A DNA stretch of 64,000 bases, from the NCBI GenBank assembly GCA_035556735.1, contig DATMFF010000013.1:186001-250000 (forward strand), given 5' to 3'. Numbering within the stretch: position 1 is the first letter of the stretch; each line of letters starts with the position of its first letter. A program made the translations under genes and the position numbers. This DNA is from CANJBX01 sp035556735 (lineage in GTDB: Bacteria > Pseudomonadota > Alphaproteobacteria > Rhizobiales > Xanthobacteraceae). Under the pieces are notes generated by a model that was given only the letters and a program-made list of their open reading frames with translations, did not search any database and was not told the origin of the DNA. Of the stretch, positions 37,801 through 40,674 are shown in pieces.

Positions 37801-39606
37801 CGCAACCGGCGAGCCATTGACGCCGCCGTCGATCACCGCATTGTTGTTGTCGGCGCCCCACGAGATCGCGAGGGAGCCCTGCGCGATCAAACCGCTCGAC
37901 GAAACGTCGTCGCCATACTGAGCATCGTTGTTGCCATTCGACAGATCGTCTTCGTCCACGATGCGCGTATCGGGGGTGCCGATCACGGGGCCGTCGTCAT
38001 TGACGGTCAACGCGAGCGTGCCGACGTTGCCGGTGTCGCCGTCCGCATCGGTGGCGGCAAAGCTCAGGGTGAGCTCGATGTCGTCCTCGGTATTGGTGCT
38101 ACCCTCGCCGGTATGGTCGAGGTTCCCAAACAGATCGAAGGTGTAGGTGCCATTGGCCGACGTCGGATCGAGCGTGACGGTGAACACGCGGCCGTCGAGA
38201 TTGCTGGCGTCGAAGCCCGTCTTGTAGGCGGTGAGGACATAGCCGCCGTTCCAATTGCCGCCGCTGTCGAGCAGATAATCGATCCGGTAGAGCAACGCAG
38301 CCCCGTCGGACGTGAGGTTGGCCAGGCCGAGCTGCGCCGCCGTCACGTCGCCGACCGCGAGGAAAGCCCCTGCCCCCGTCGTGAACGTTACGGTGCGGCC
38401 GATGGGATCGTCGTCGGTCGCATTGCCGTCGCTGACGTCCTCGCTCTTGAGATTGCGGTCGGCGCCCCAGCTGATCGCGAGGCTGCCGCTGATCTGACGC
38501 GACGAGCTGTTGTCGGAGCCCGGATCCGGGGCGAGATCGCCAGTGGCATAGCTGTCGCCGACATTGCCGCCGATGCCGGGCACGGTCTCCTCGTCCAGCG
38601 CAGCGGCATCCGCCTCCCCCTGCACGGGCGAATCGTCGTTGACGTTCACCTGGAACGTGCCGCTGACCGAGTCGCCATTGCCGTCAGTCGCGACGAAATT
38701 GACGAACAGCGAGAGCGTGTCTTCGGTCCCGGCGATCGGGTGATCGAACGGCTGCAGCAGCGTGAACGTGTACTGTCCGTTGATGGGACCAGCGTCCAGC
38801 GTGATCGTGAACACGTGGCTCGCCGCATCGGCGGGGTTGCCACCGACATAGCCGATGATTGCCGGAAGTCCGTTGAGCACCGTGAAGGCGAGATTGACCG
38901 GCTGGCCGCCAGAGGTGAATCCGGCCAGCCCCGGCTGCGACGTCGAGAACGAGAGGGAGCGACCCGTGACGTCATTGCCGAAATCGACGTTCAGCGAAAC
39001 GGTGATGCTGGTGGCCTCTCCCGGCTCGTCACCCGGACCGCCGAGATTGCCTTCCGACAGACCCTCATCATCGGCATTGCCGACGGCGATCGCGCCAATG
39101 CTCGGAACGGTGTTGATCGCCTCGTTATCGCCGATGCCGCCACCGCCGAACTCCTCGTTGCCGAGCAGCGCCAGCGGGTTGCTGCCGCCAAGGGCGTCGA
39201 TCGGACCATGTTCGGAGAAGTTGGCGCCGGACGTTGCACCGTTGCCGGCCGCGGGAAGAATCGACTGGTCCGTGGTGATCGGGAAAAGTCCCGCGAAATC
39301 GGTGCCCGTGACGATGCGGTCGGGGCCGAGCTGGAACGTGACGTCATGGAAATGGCCTGACTCATCGAAGATCGGCTCGACGGTGATCGTCGACTTGTTG
39401 TCGAAGAGGATGACCAGCTTGTCGCCGACGCGGACGAGCGTGATGTTCTCGTTGGCGATGTTCGCCAGATTGAGAACGGTCGGTCCTTCCAGCCGGACGC
39501 TGACCGCTTGATCGCCTTGCGGTTTTGCAAGGGTGATAACTCGGGGGGGATTGGCTTGTGCCTGACCGGAAGTAGACGCCTGTGCGACTTCAAACGGCTT
39601 GTACAT
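13396..39606 (-). CDS. Giant LapA-type RTX adhesin with T1SS-143, beta-helix, VCBS, lectin-like and PPC modules
   Basis: The predicted protein has 8,736 residues (roughly 0.9 MDa) from the ATG at 39606 (MYKPFEVAQAS); a GGGG run lies 5 nt upstream. An in-frame start 24 codons earlier adds an Arg- and Cys-containing leader unlike the rest, so it was not used. I noticed no Cys after the chosen start, typical of RTX proteins. Layout: retention module (about 1-117), PAAG site (118-121), about 14 T1SS-143 repeats (about 165-2,980), RTX islands alternating with five beta-helix blocks (about 2,980-6,250), cadherin/VCBS/carbohydrate-binding modules with PPC and C-type-lectin-like domains (6,250-8,585), and a terminal RTX block with secretion signal. 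It is convergent to its likely exporter and protease genes. It should be held in the outer membrane by its N terminus and reach far outward. Biofilm or surface attachment is the expected role; the ligand is unknown. Confidence 0.95.
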   Translation of the reverse strand: MYKPFEVAQASTSGQAQANPPRVITLAKPQGDQAVSVRLEGPTVLNLANIANENITLVRVGDKLVILFDNKSTITVEPIFDESGHFHDVTFQLGPDRIVTGTDFAGLFPITTDQSILPAAGNGATSGANFSEHGPIDALGGSNPLALLGNEEFGGGGIGDNEAINTVPSIGAIAVGNADDEGLSEGNLGGPGDEPGEATSITVSLNVDFGNDVTGRSLSFSTSQPGLAGFTSGGQPVNLAFTVLNGLPAIIGYVGGNPADAASHVFTITLDAGPINGQYTFTLLQPFDHPIAGTEDTLSLFVNFVATDGNGDSVSGTFQVNVNDDSPVQGEADAAALDEETVPGIGGNVGDSYATGDLAPDPGSDNSSSRQISGSLAISWGADRNLKSEDVSDGNATDDDPIGRTVTFTTGAGAFLAVGDVTAAQLGLANLTSDGAALLYRIDYLLDSGGNWNGGYVLTAYKTGFDASNLDGRVFTVTLDPTSANGTYTFDLFGNLDHTGEGSTNTEDDIELTLSFAATDADGDTGNVGTLALTVNDDGPVIGTPDTRIVDEDDLSNGNNDAQYGDDVSSSGLIAQGSLAISWGADNNNAVIDGGVNGSPVAGDRAVTFAASNIALLNAMNLRSDGVALEYTISPDGTMLTGAKAGGGDVVFTVSLSDVGSGSFTFTLVGNLDHPQQDDTSTGTTELSFEDNIDLVFDFIATDSDGDTQTSSFTVTVDDDGPVFSAAPAGATVDEDGLWGGNPGLPPVDQRPTPDTYDGTDAPGSAIQTANVSLNIAWGADDRDTGDTVVTLPFIGAINRQDGVVLGDTTPNDNMGRAVYFTGTDILVNGSPNSGANLLTSRGEEVEITLVESGTRIVGTAGGRLVFTAVLSDDGNGYYRFTLLDELDHRTDNAEDDLQLTFNVAARDYDGDTVSTTVTITVNDDAPEIGTPGGAAVEEEDAAVAGNGNEDTQGPSDGDFFFFGFVNSTRNQETRSLDIDWGADDLDASGRNDGVGRSVAFADALAADNVVVRDAGSNILTGLTADGDLIEYRLEDNGTKLVAFAGSPERIVFDVTLNDDGSGSYTFTLHDNIDHPAGSGETGLTFTFDFTATDADGDSVSKTFAVNVLDDTPVQNNPDDVTVDEEGTPGGIAGATLGGDVPGTDTHEGGSLDISWGADDNLKNEDLSDTDATNSDPIGRTVHFVDTAGNRLDAAALVTPSIRIGTTEVASTLTSDGSLLSYQLTYLQPTGGFWNGGFVLLAYKQGGDPTNAADQVFRVTIDPTSSEGSYDFELLGNLDHPFEFLPGSENNLDLLFRFQAADSDGDLGTIADFRARVDDDSPAQGIADNSVLDEERISAAGNIESEHLPSNPADDLVVGDDGTATRQGSLAISWGADDDKKQETLTGVGGAIGAVDDAIGRTVSFVTASGFGTPFADNATPTAAQLGLPSLTSDGVALAYRIDYLESPPGTWNGGYVLTAYKSGGDASNAADQVFKVTLDPTSASGTYTFDLLGNLDHPGSGEDDIALQFRFRAADADGDLAPAGTFQVTVDDDSATFTGAIASTSVDEEGLSGGNPGLPPGGQRPSSNGYAGSDLGGESTGTASPVSLGISWGTDDSNTNVDGGFTGTQVMGDRSVVFTTPAGATGLTSGGLTVSYALFNNGAILLAYTGSAPLAFDPGSPPSNAVFFLTLSDQGAGSYTFTLLQPLDHATANTEDDRTLTFDVAARDGDGDVTNGSFQIVVDDDSPERTAAVAAQWVDEDGIFNGTIDGNTDAEHTYDGDRAGFDVVATASLNIAWGADSTDGANAGVSGADVGGVQDGTIPGATAPNADMGRAVYFTADSTAALTAQNLTSNGVALVYTLAESGTKLVATAGASGPTIFEVSLSDDGGGSYRFELKGSIDHPTANTEDNKNIDFDFTVRDYDGDTATWGFRVRVDDDAPRLTAAEIKTVDEDDLANGTGVPTAGDPLTVTGSLGVEWGADDGSNRRLAFDAVTVPIIGTIANITFIGSDGNPIVLPSGDGNLISYTLGTSVSGNPLLTASTSSGPVFSIELDDTAPNGAYHFTLLGNLDHRVFGDGENEITIRIGFRAWDADNDRTDVGTFEVKVVDDVPVAPVMPPEHTFVEENLPVAADGPTDATVGNETSFSGDVGIQWGADDDTSPLLQRRLDFVTTGILQPVVAITDGNGNSLAGLTSHGQIVNFIVQPLGDGGQLIAYVGGNPFDSSSHVFTITLDPDASAGGQYTINLLKVLDHPIDSTDGSQDTLSLAIQIRATDADGDPVDTTLTFKLTDDAPAPVVVVNPVGAGGATLIHDETAGIQSGGPDADAPGDVKPESDVGSLPAIFAGVTELASAGAALGYAERAGAITLNANFGADGPGTFSLQLTNASGGTFSATATNLFDSASGHRIFLYTDPVSGIVIGRLGTSNTTGSADPAGDIAFAIGVDDSGDLALVQYRSLRDNPASGDDRDDAVTLGQAGTGDAILFVTATVEDYDGDVVTTPPSAVTIRFDDDGPLVGTPDSGALVEDSVAVPLANASFEVQSLATGAPGVITNVLGNYTQGNPAGWTLANTSNGGIYAPIPGIISPTGHSGDAVAWIRSGNVLSQNTGEALVEGATYSVRLNVGDRTDQTWPGGTVRLVALESNTVISTLNLSDPGNGQWATMELSSGPLPASLAGQHLRVEIAVTNAGGQILIDNVELSTMLPATDAGSLAIDWGADNESSLRTVAFAASLADNTGIQTADGALTSNDAIVRLVRVSATELLGVADDDNNGVVDASGRVVFRLTLDSGASPTDQGTWTFTLLDNIDHQPAANDGAIDLTFGFVATDADGDTANSSFTVSISDDLPIAGAAQGLIEEGPGTPALDGALAIDWGADDSNATSPNRSVQFASPNVGAVDQNGDPLTLTSFGQAVSYTFIGSTLVGYTGPAAPTLLNDGSIVFTVALSDQGNGEYHFELRQPLDHPAPVGTQHFLDLRFKYAATDSDGDTSVPATFTVRVDAAGSISSINYATLPGGVFVNLSDAVQTVGGESVGADKATDRASVSDKVVGIDDVTGIVDAIGTDSADILIGGNEANILTGNGGDDRLVGLGGNDTLIGGAGNDLAIWDLTDGTDTFAGGADSDTLRITATTANANPSLQIVGNTSNFTVDLTGPALVTATSVETIELAIDNNQSNVFESFAGGANAPQIIAAGTAADGTQLGLGHSQDVFRAGSSFVTDEIDGREGGDKAVYTTVSNASDVGTGVQINLGGAAYSDGGSVNIDANTAQFQIGGTVYHDHLYNFENAEGGQHGDYLVGSSENNQLIGNEGDDTLVGLGGNDDLQGGSGQDTAIYGGDFAGYSLSISGSTITVADTAPGVQGDDGTDTVSAVEQIKFADTTVLIVDGPGGPTNYAGAYATIADALAAANSISGHVTIMVAPGTYNENVVISRDNLALLSFDGRDATTIQGNQLGGELGAIQVTPGTDNVRIGSTGHGFTVVGIDGPPGLEKAAIYLQGNHDEIDIQGNRVTANGDAGLMSEFSAAVTDLRIDGNIFDGATFTGGVPGGTGFANQFTDPNVPRQLVVIGNGGSGSPPGNYPTERVSFTNNEVTGTAGGVNGGGEQGNTLVTVDANDSEIIGNLFTGFTNGTAYALRARGPDTDIINNTIDHDVFASETQGFFVDNKGVPGIYSGNIVDGDGAAEILFGTPGGDLMSGDASNDIIFGLGGSDTILGEGGDDVIDGGAGNDILQGGSNTAVGDTVSYLTATSGVNVNLGNTGAQNTGGAGIDTLSGFENLTGSNFNDTLRGNNGNNVLRGMDGDDFLIGAPGDDTLDGGAGSDTVDHTTAGGTVRTNLSNAAVDATLYGFTGTIAANTSLDSAGGVDTLISMENWRGGAFNDLVIGSSANNDLRGNGGDDTFVLNVGDGVDTIDGGTEGANGDLLDVTNATGNAVTFTVSSTGGNDPITIDTDGVAGAEITATDIEDIALHFGNAGDTLVIGDPLGATSLSVSTITVTGGTGNDTVDADAIASGKPIKVEFTGGDGADTFISGAGNDVFDGGGGPGNDKAVYSGPSGDYNVTYDALTGDMTVTDTNGAANGADGSDTLKGVEQVEFAGGVVYDVTKSVFVFNNGFLVGTFDTINDAVTLANSLTPSGVGLMIEAGHNGGDDYTAGVITVTQAMTIRGVGGTPADPIDIDGQFNVTGTLDGEFKLEDLAIDATGRQYGVFVSANSNGFQGSVTLDGVSVENAAQNGFAYIRAGNGSTPTQADTIGHVSIIDSHFNDNGLGATGGAGDILLFGYNQDLTLTDVEISGKDTAGPGGAQKAIQVRGIQDGGDAVNAGPYDPAGTVTIDGLNITGHYTQDLIAFYRIAAFDQFLVSGVDINASAPWALFNFDEVGDHIDLSSGILSATNLSGGPIATLQGLGLVDDFTGTAGNDMLVGRGGSDSLDGGSGIDTVDYSRDAGPNGVFVRLGTAGTYVRGSDHGNPASPWSGLPDLADGQAWDSHAMEGADGTFVGSTQSLDTLISIENVVGTSQSDVLQGSDDANVLVGGGGHDWIEGAGGDDILYGDDGADVLIGGANNDILFGGNDNDSLNGGDGEDIIFGDAGNDTIFGGTGDDGIVGGAGIDTAQYYADLNPSQFTYDTGANIWVLTTGGFDGTDNLNRVEVVEQVTGAQERFLLVGGSLSEYATIQQAVDAAAAMKAGGYTGGLTVMIAPGTYSENVVISSGVNLVGVGNVVIDGGIGGPAITLAGGGAGHSVSIDNVDLQGSGTSVLHVTSTANYDSVSFTNGTVTGGDYHGLFLENATGVEAINLVDAVFSGNATTSSGGAGEGAVTIYQYNGNVTLQNVTVLNPGAAAENGIQIRGVDALAPMGTVVFDGVTVTGDYEKTGVALYNYANANGLSITGAGLDVNVLAGWFGLSVDNVGGTLNLSGVPLTVVNTNPADGTDIGMQGRASGGSENFTADASSDFLRGFGGGDTLSGGGGNDIFVLGPDVIVGGPVNTRNLLLGDGTDRAVSIVGLAGTSDPVSGGSGYDRILLDKGAAAGFVHDTRTAPSYISGVEEIDGTSGNDVIMVSPSYTSDGGNGILIEGFGGDDALGGGAGADTLRGGEGNDLLSGLGGADMLDGGAGNDEIWGGTGNDTLVGGAGADSTADRLIGGAGSDTIYGNGFAAEPLSAGSDRDPTSGEDDRAIYGGTAAQYDVAYNAGLGAWQVTAKPGAPEHDAGGNNTDTLYGIEGIDFGNDGSVDFDLTADVKLFDSANNLIGTFATIQAAINAASDNVGQYIVAGPGTYAENLVFNKGVELRGAKFGTDGDDVSRGADETVIQGTITVNTTLNAIKVDGVYIENNTIEGVGFNGVRVDSGAVVTISHNVFWSTGDNGEFGNANQEDKAIYLTAAATGAIVIDGNMVGGDAGVGGISNLTNNAAWARGIWSDGNSSSLQITDNTFQNVRSGVNLDFYDDATSNISGNVFQSAGSGISIGGATPSGLTGITDNVFGTGAPAEFPIDQIVGTELNLQNLTGGLTVDMSQAPANTAADGLFVIEGTQGSDTIVGTSGTDFIFGDGGASAAAGSNGNDVITGGAGDDLIVGGRTRNPSTVDDTNPDTVEYAGTLTEADFTALSGTDYTDALAAEFGAAGIGVGTRGGIDSGWQINNTANGEGTDIVTGVSIVDDASGDRILLVGNGGFATIQAAIDAAEAMRGGGFIGGFTVLVAPGVYSENVVLDVDNLTLVGMPGAEIQGTFKSANGLDDGDSVATFLQTATSYSVGSGGDTGRGITIAADNVTIKNIAIDGFNTGVELGNGIDTVRIENVQITDTITGIRKGTEAEVHGLDIIGGSITDGYHGIYFAKTTDVGEAGVGLIDDVEINGTLFQNLDEKGIYVEALSDALITGITMTNVGEFGRGPAFNPGVPANWTGFGNGIDINLKNGSYSGIVIDGFTFNNVGSSDGDDGGAPHGFGAAIAVKVRNDGPSYGGPIAGSYTGDLVITNGTIDGTSVGIRLGEPGKPTTGLALVVTDVGVVNAIVADGDNVTTNTLEWTMRPGDVAFVAAPTTTGEIDVTGTTAGDVIVTGAGNDVVNGLGGNDVIAGGLGNDILIGAAGNDVFTHAVGDGDDLVDGGSETGSIYPDYDVLQIFGDAINRTVTIDGVLQSDPGNIVPTDGVDANDIFVTYTGGGGSIRADEIEHVDVIAGSGSMTLAINDVSGTAILPDTITFMGGSGNDTLDLSGFGGNVHIVFNGGGGTDNVDFGDLDWQDIAVSESNGVYTITHNGLTLETSGTETFTFDGVTITAPQLIQQAPSDISGSLSVAENAANGTVVGDLDATDPNGSVDPLTFAFVVSGAGDTAVLSQVSADGRFRIDAATGVVTVENGSLLDYETAAQHQVDVRVTDSRGGYRDEGFTVQVTDINDGPQITSAPSSGSVTEDYSFVGTNLLANSGFESYSSSGGVDSFSNWTVTAPPGTDYFASGGEHSGVIAFYATTAMTAAHVLLSQTIQVPQDGTYTIDFWAVSTIGSGNTNSLVVNWDGQPVGSLVHVDNGNYSNYQHYSFQVQATAGVSTLTFDLTAGQWWGIDDVVFKETLTSGVEITTGLISFADADTTDSHTVSAQPQGANYYGTFTPQIVEPATGDGTGTVKWTFTVDDADIQELGANEQVTQIYTVTIDDGHGGTVSQDVSVTINGVNDGPTANDDTLAAVSEDGTSTFAASLLTGNDSDVDGDTLTVTSVSATSAKGATIIFNPQTGQITYDPTSSATLQALNDGESTTDTFTYQINDGQGGTATATATITVNGANEILEPVITSGPQNVDVTEDFSYSIPLGNAVANGNFEQGLNGWSATPSVHLAGGGYDGSTTAYFYGGEGATQLSQILATVAGVTYTLHFFIDTRYSDAISGLDVMWDGVEYTPTVAGTDGFWTQYAIDVVATSANSTLGFFGIASDTWLMDAVSVTANVTPGIETAAGLITFTDSEISDNHTVAFTPDSGGYVGSFNAVVSQDTTGTGTGGKVNWTFTVDDSEIHFLGQGDTLTQTYTVTIDDGHGGIATQTVTVDLHGTNDAPTAVADHIVLTGYAGTPPETAASTPIFTETENNNTTPQANEILRSALRIAPNANLGDASDPSITVKGLISNSNTNDYFKIALKAGETLNLDIDNTTGTLDTIIRLYGPSGLIDSNDDSDPGLGGGGSPGDSYDSYLTHTATEDGTYYIQVTRWGGTGNYDLQVSIDNFQWLTGSPQTISTADLLANDFDLDNGDTFTFVSVSGAGVSLSGDQITIQPGVSSFNYTVRDSHGAESTATVQVDQIVGTPNSAPVALDNPAIDGTVQRDVSYQIPAQSVVNGGFEQSHNSFPITGPGWTFSGYSFLLGGGSQYEGDRSLVLPVQGQAASTTQTVWTVVGQHYTLDFWVWNGNVTPGSFTVDWGNQTFDVISSESGDWLNPSYVHYTLDLVGPGGAVDLTFTSDSHGVGDNSQGFALDGVSITPVGTVTPGAESVSGVVEFTDVDQLDTHTVSFVPNEAGYVGTFSVPATPTADSTGGQTGTVNWTFNVSDADLAFLAPGESKTQTYTVTIDDGHGGTTTSEVAVLLTNPDHAPTVTGATNGQIVRDDASDPSVGNLVLNPGFEQVFASWAFVNGGQISGPGPEGVFNHSGSYAYVSADGRALEQTFATTAGTTYQVSFWLANQFGLQPNSVIVNWDGQEVGAVANFAGGQGPFGLNFTQYTFEAIAFDSNTTLSFSFNGESAFNFDDVVVTNKVDAESTFGTITFTDIDTIDSHTLSVLPNDTGYVGTFRAAVTDAATGDGAGTVTWTFTVDDADLTSLAAQASVVQTYTVTVDDGHGGTVSQEVSVTLTNPDHAPVANDDLLTFEGGAGTPPTGGDWVQWTVASGGNDHYYKFVSTTDNWFDSADAAAAEADGAYLATVTSAAEESFIRSISFSQLVWVGGSDGDQEGVWRWVTGPESGTLISGYYENWDIGEPNDSGGGEDALLLNFFAGPPTFDQTRWLDGTEGLTIGGNGGYIAEWGGLSNLVTEDAIKTFSASLLTANDTDADGDTLSVVGVSAFSSNGATVTLNGNGTISYDPTNAPHVQKLAAGETLEDTFQYTISDGHGGTAVATATIVVHGANDAPTVANAIADQDVTEGAPFLFQIPADAFSDIDAGDTLTYSATLADGSALPAWLTFDAGNRTFSGTPGAGDGLIEVKVTASDGVASASDVFAISPPVPNVAPVLLTEGTTTDVSFENGFTGWQLFGAVSQSNAQQTDGFYSARLEAGTSDIGTLESNLGLAPGSLSSLISESATSGSAMSTAVFLMAGQTIAFDWYFEPQDSLPYEDFAFFTVASNAQLLTSTAFNATDANVWHHETFTAGASGLYTLGFGVSNALDNTFNSVLFVDNIGGLPDTPVLDPYAPNAGDPAGAVGTLVADIVDLPGNGGVNNVVDADAGALVGIALSDVNSTDGAWWYTTDGGSNWQLVGSVDEQHALLLAADALTRLYFEPNSGFTGTVTDAITFHAWDQTAGTVGDKVDATINGGVTAISVDTDTADISQLNAAPTDIVWNGVAPAAGNALPAMGTAIANLSAVDPDDTSGFTYSLLASSHSFGVSSDGVVTKTGFGFQNNTTYTLDIRVTDQAGGTFDKTFTIKTGSGQANNIVGTSDDDALYGREGNDTLNGSAGNDTLYGQDGNDTLRGGFGADTLVGGNGNDKFRYNSADEGGDHIADFGTGNDIFEMLASGFGRTAGTDATGIFGTSTDGIHASGELFHYNTTSGALTYDSGGTLVTLATLDNHANVTAQQIQFVA
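15710..16145 (-). other. C-type-lectin-like domain in the adhesin
   Basis: Residues about 7,820-7,965 show the lectin-fold pattern: YYKFVSTTDNWFDSADAAAA, then AYLATVTSAAEESFI, LVWVGGSDGDQEGVWRWVTG (the WIGG-like core) and YYENWDIGEPNDSGGGEDAL. NW..GEPN.....ED matches the calcium and sugar site of C-type lectins. The fold's disulfides are absent, as in other bacterial members. Confidence 0.85.
18080..18500 (-). other. Bacterial pre-peptidase C-terminal (PPC) type domain in the adhesin
   Basis: Residues about 7,035-7,175 read NDYFKIALKAGETLNLDID, then DTIIRLYGPSG, then DGTYYIQVTRWGGTGNYDLQV. This is the PPC beta-sandwich pattern, common at the ends of secreted proteases and in adhesins. No protease domain adjoins it. 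Confidence 0.8.
20860..30670 (-). repeat. Alternating RTX islands and five parallel beta-helix blocks in the adhesin
   Basis: Five blocks begin with a phrase like FATIQAAIDAA...VLVAPGVYSENVV and continue as right-handed beta-helix repeats rich in short V/I...N...I turns. They lie at about 28640-29560, 26470-27370, 24870-25720, 23120-23990 and 21560-22710. Each is preceded by RTX nonapeptides (GGNGNDTLxGxxGxD) and a short bridging module ending in a phrase like VEQIKFAD. The order RTX, bridge, helix is repeated five times, so a module of about 600 residues was probably duplicated. Beta-helices of this type occur in pectate-lyase-like and NosD-like folds; no lyase active site is evident. Confidence 0.8.
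30670..39115 (-). repeat. About 14 T1SS-143 repeats in the adhesin
   Basis: Each unit of roughly 140-260 residues has VDEDG..., then GSLxIxWGADD, then a strand set with LTSDGVAL.Y, FTLxxNLDHP, a phrase like FxFxATDxDGD, and ends with VxVDDDxP. I count 14 by the recurring DDxP ends. The unit twelfth from the N terminus is divergent (HDETAGIQ start), and the thirteenth has a jelly-roll-like insert (NASFEV..., about 31590-32060). These repeats are Ig-like extenders of known giant type I adhesins and bind calcium at their joints. Confidence 0.88.
39244..39255 (-). other. Predicted LapG cleavage motif Pro-Ala-Ala-Gly in the adhesin N terminus
   Basis: Residues 118-121 (in SILPAAGNGATSG) match the [T/P/A]AAG di-alanine motif cut by LapG between the two Ala in LapA (TAAG, residues 107-110 in Pseudomonas fluorescens). 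It lies at nearly the same distance from the N terminus, right after the predicted retention module and before the first extender repeat. Confidence 0.8.
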
Positions 39607-39700
39607 AAAAGCCCCAAAATTTGAGGAAAATTGTAATGAGCAGGTCGCAGCGCCCCTCGAAAAATTGCGGGCGCGCACAAACCCCCCGTTTTTTACCGTT

Positions 39701-39715
39701 TTAAGATACCCTTAA
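39701..39715. promoter_or_regulatory. CtrA-type site upstream of the adhesin
   Basis: TTAA-GATACCC-TTAA is a perfect match to the alphaproteobacterial CtrA site TTAA-N7-TTAA. It is 95-109 bp upstream of the adhesin start and about 230 bp upstream of the divergent small gene at 39945. Confidence 0.55.
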
Positions 39716-39727
39716 GGTTTGCAAACC
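39716..39727. promoter_or_regulatory. Perfect 12-bp palindrome abutting the CtrA-type site
   Basis: GGTTTGCAAACC directly joins the CtrA-type site in the 338-bp divergent promoter region (39607-39944). No regulator can be named. The same region has two (A)AATTTGAG words at about 39617-39625 and 39731-39738. Confidence 0.4.
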
Positions 39728-39944
39728 GTCAATTTGAGGTTGCGCTAAGTCATTGGTATTTCAACGCTGTGGTTAAGTGGCCACAGGCGACAAATTTACC
39801 TTTCACGCGGCACCATCGGCCTTGTGGGGACGGAGCGCCCCGCTATGCTTAACGATGTCGGGCGGAATCGCTCACGACGCGGTAATTCGGGCCTGTAACG
39901 GTCCTCAAGTACCGGAAATTGCTGGTTTTTGAGCGAGGCCTAAG

Positions 39945-40295
39945 ATGCGGTCACTGCGCGCGCTGTTGATCTGGCTCGGTGGCGCGGTCGCGGCCATCTC
40001 CATGCCGGCTGGCCACGCGAGCGCCGCGGGGCTCGAGGTCCACGACCTCAGGTTGTCTTGCGAGAACGGTCGCACGTATCTGATCCGACCGCGCGGGGTC
40101 ACAGTCCTCGGCGAGCTGGTGACAGGATACCTCGTCATGTCCGGCCCGCGGCGGGGAACCTACATCCGGCTGATTCCCATGGGTGACGGGTATCGTTACG
40201 CCGGCCCCGGCATCTGGCTCGATGGAAAGCGCCAGGTCGCTGAGCTTCAGCTGAGCAAGTATCGCTCGGTCCCCTGCACCGTCAGCACCGTCTGA
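39945..40295 (+). CDS. Small secreted protein, weakly MliC-like
   Basis: The protein has 116 residues with a signal peptide (about 1-28, MRSLRALLIWLGGAVAAISM...). The mature part has two Cys (in LSCENGRTY and near the C terminus in SVPCTV) and a beta-rich run ending GPGIWLDGKRQVAELQL. The Cys spacing and the G.R-Y...G..K..A.L pattern resemble the periplasmic C-type lysozyme inhibitor family (MliC), but this is by eye and weak. GAGG lies about 7 nt before the ATG. It is divergent from the adhesin and followed by tandem hairpins, so it is probably a single-gene unit. No link to the adhesin can be claimed beyond the shared promoter region. Confidence 0.65.
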   Translation: MRSLRALLIWLGGAVAAISMPAGHASAAGLEVHDLRLSCENGRTYLIRPRGVTVLGELVTGYLVMSGPRRGTYIRLIPMGDGYRYAGPGIWLDGKRQVAELQLSKYRSVPCTVSTV

Positions 40296-40305
40296 GAAGG
40301 CTAGC

Positions 40306-40344
40306 CCGGCTTTCGAGCCGGCACCGGGAGACGGCTTTCGCCGT
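40306..40344 (+). terminator. Tandem hairpins after the small secreted protein gene
   Basis: CCGGCT-TTCG-AGCCGG (40306-40321), with a stable TTCG loop, is followed by ACGGC-TTTC-GCCGT (40331-40344) and then TCTTCC. They start 11 bp after the stop at 40295. The T-tract is short, so confidence is moderate. Confidence 0.55.
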
Positions 40345-40401
40345 TCTTCCGCACGAACGAGAAGAATCGGCAAGCCGCCGAGCGCGGCAGAAGTTGATGC
40401 A

Positions 40402-40674
40402 ATGCGAATCGGAATGATGCGCCCGGCGGACATCGCCCGGCGTGCCCGTGAACTGGCTGACAAACGCGAGAAATCCGCCGCGAGCTGTGCGCCCCATGTG
40501 CGGGAGCAACTGTTGGCGACGGCGCGGAACTATCGTGCCCTCGCGGCCGAGCTGGAGCGCAAGATTCCCCCGGTGGACGCACTGCCGACGACAGCGCCAA
40601 CGGCCGAGCCGCTCGACGCCCCGGCACCAGCTCGTGCCATCAACGCGGCGCCAGTAGCCAGAACAACGCGATGA
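40402..40674 (+). CDS. Small Ala/Arg-rich helical protein, unknown function
   Basis: The 90-residue frame reads as one long helix (ADIARRARELADKREKSAAS, then HVREQLLATARNYRALAAEL) with a Pro/Ala-rich tail. Similar short helical proteins with an 'A..RR..EL...A......REQLL..A..Y..LA..L' pattern are frequent in Hyphomicrobiales and have no known role. Its 3' end overlaps the convergent transporter gene by 35 bp. Another ATG at 40417 is possible, and the ribosome-binding site is poor. It may be a chance frame, but the amphipathic pattern favours a real gene. Confidence 0.45.
   Translation: MRIGMMRPADIARRARELADKREKSAASCAPHVREQLLATARNYRALAAELERKIPPVDALPTTAPTAEPLDAPAPARAINAAPVARTTR

Noticed and set aside
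36058..39360. Plus-strand open frame of 1,100 codons antisense to the adhesin N-terminal half
   Set aside because: Shadow frame; the minus strand holds recognisable T1SS-143 repeats and the retention module throughout.
39607..39678. Upstream start of the adhesin (24 extra residues)
   Set aside because: The leader is Arg-rich and contains the only Cys noticed, unlike the protein; the ATG at 39606 puts the retention module and PAAG site at LapA-like distances.
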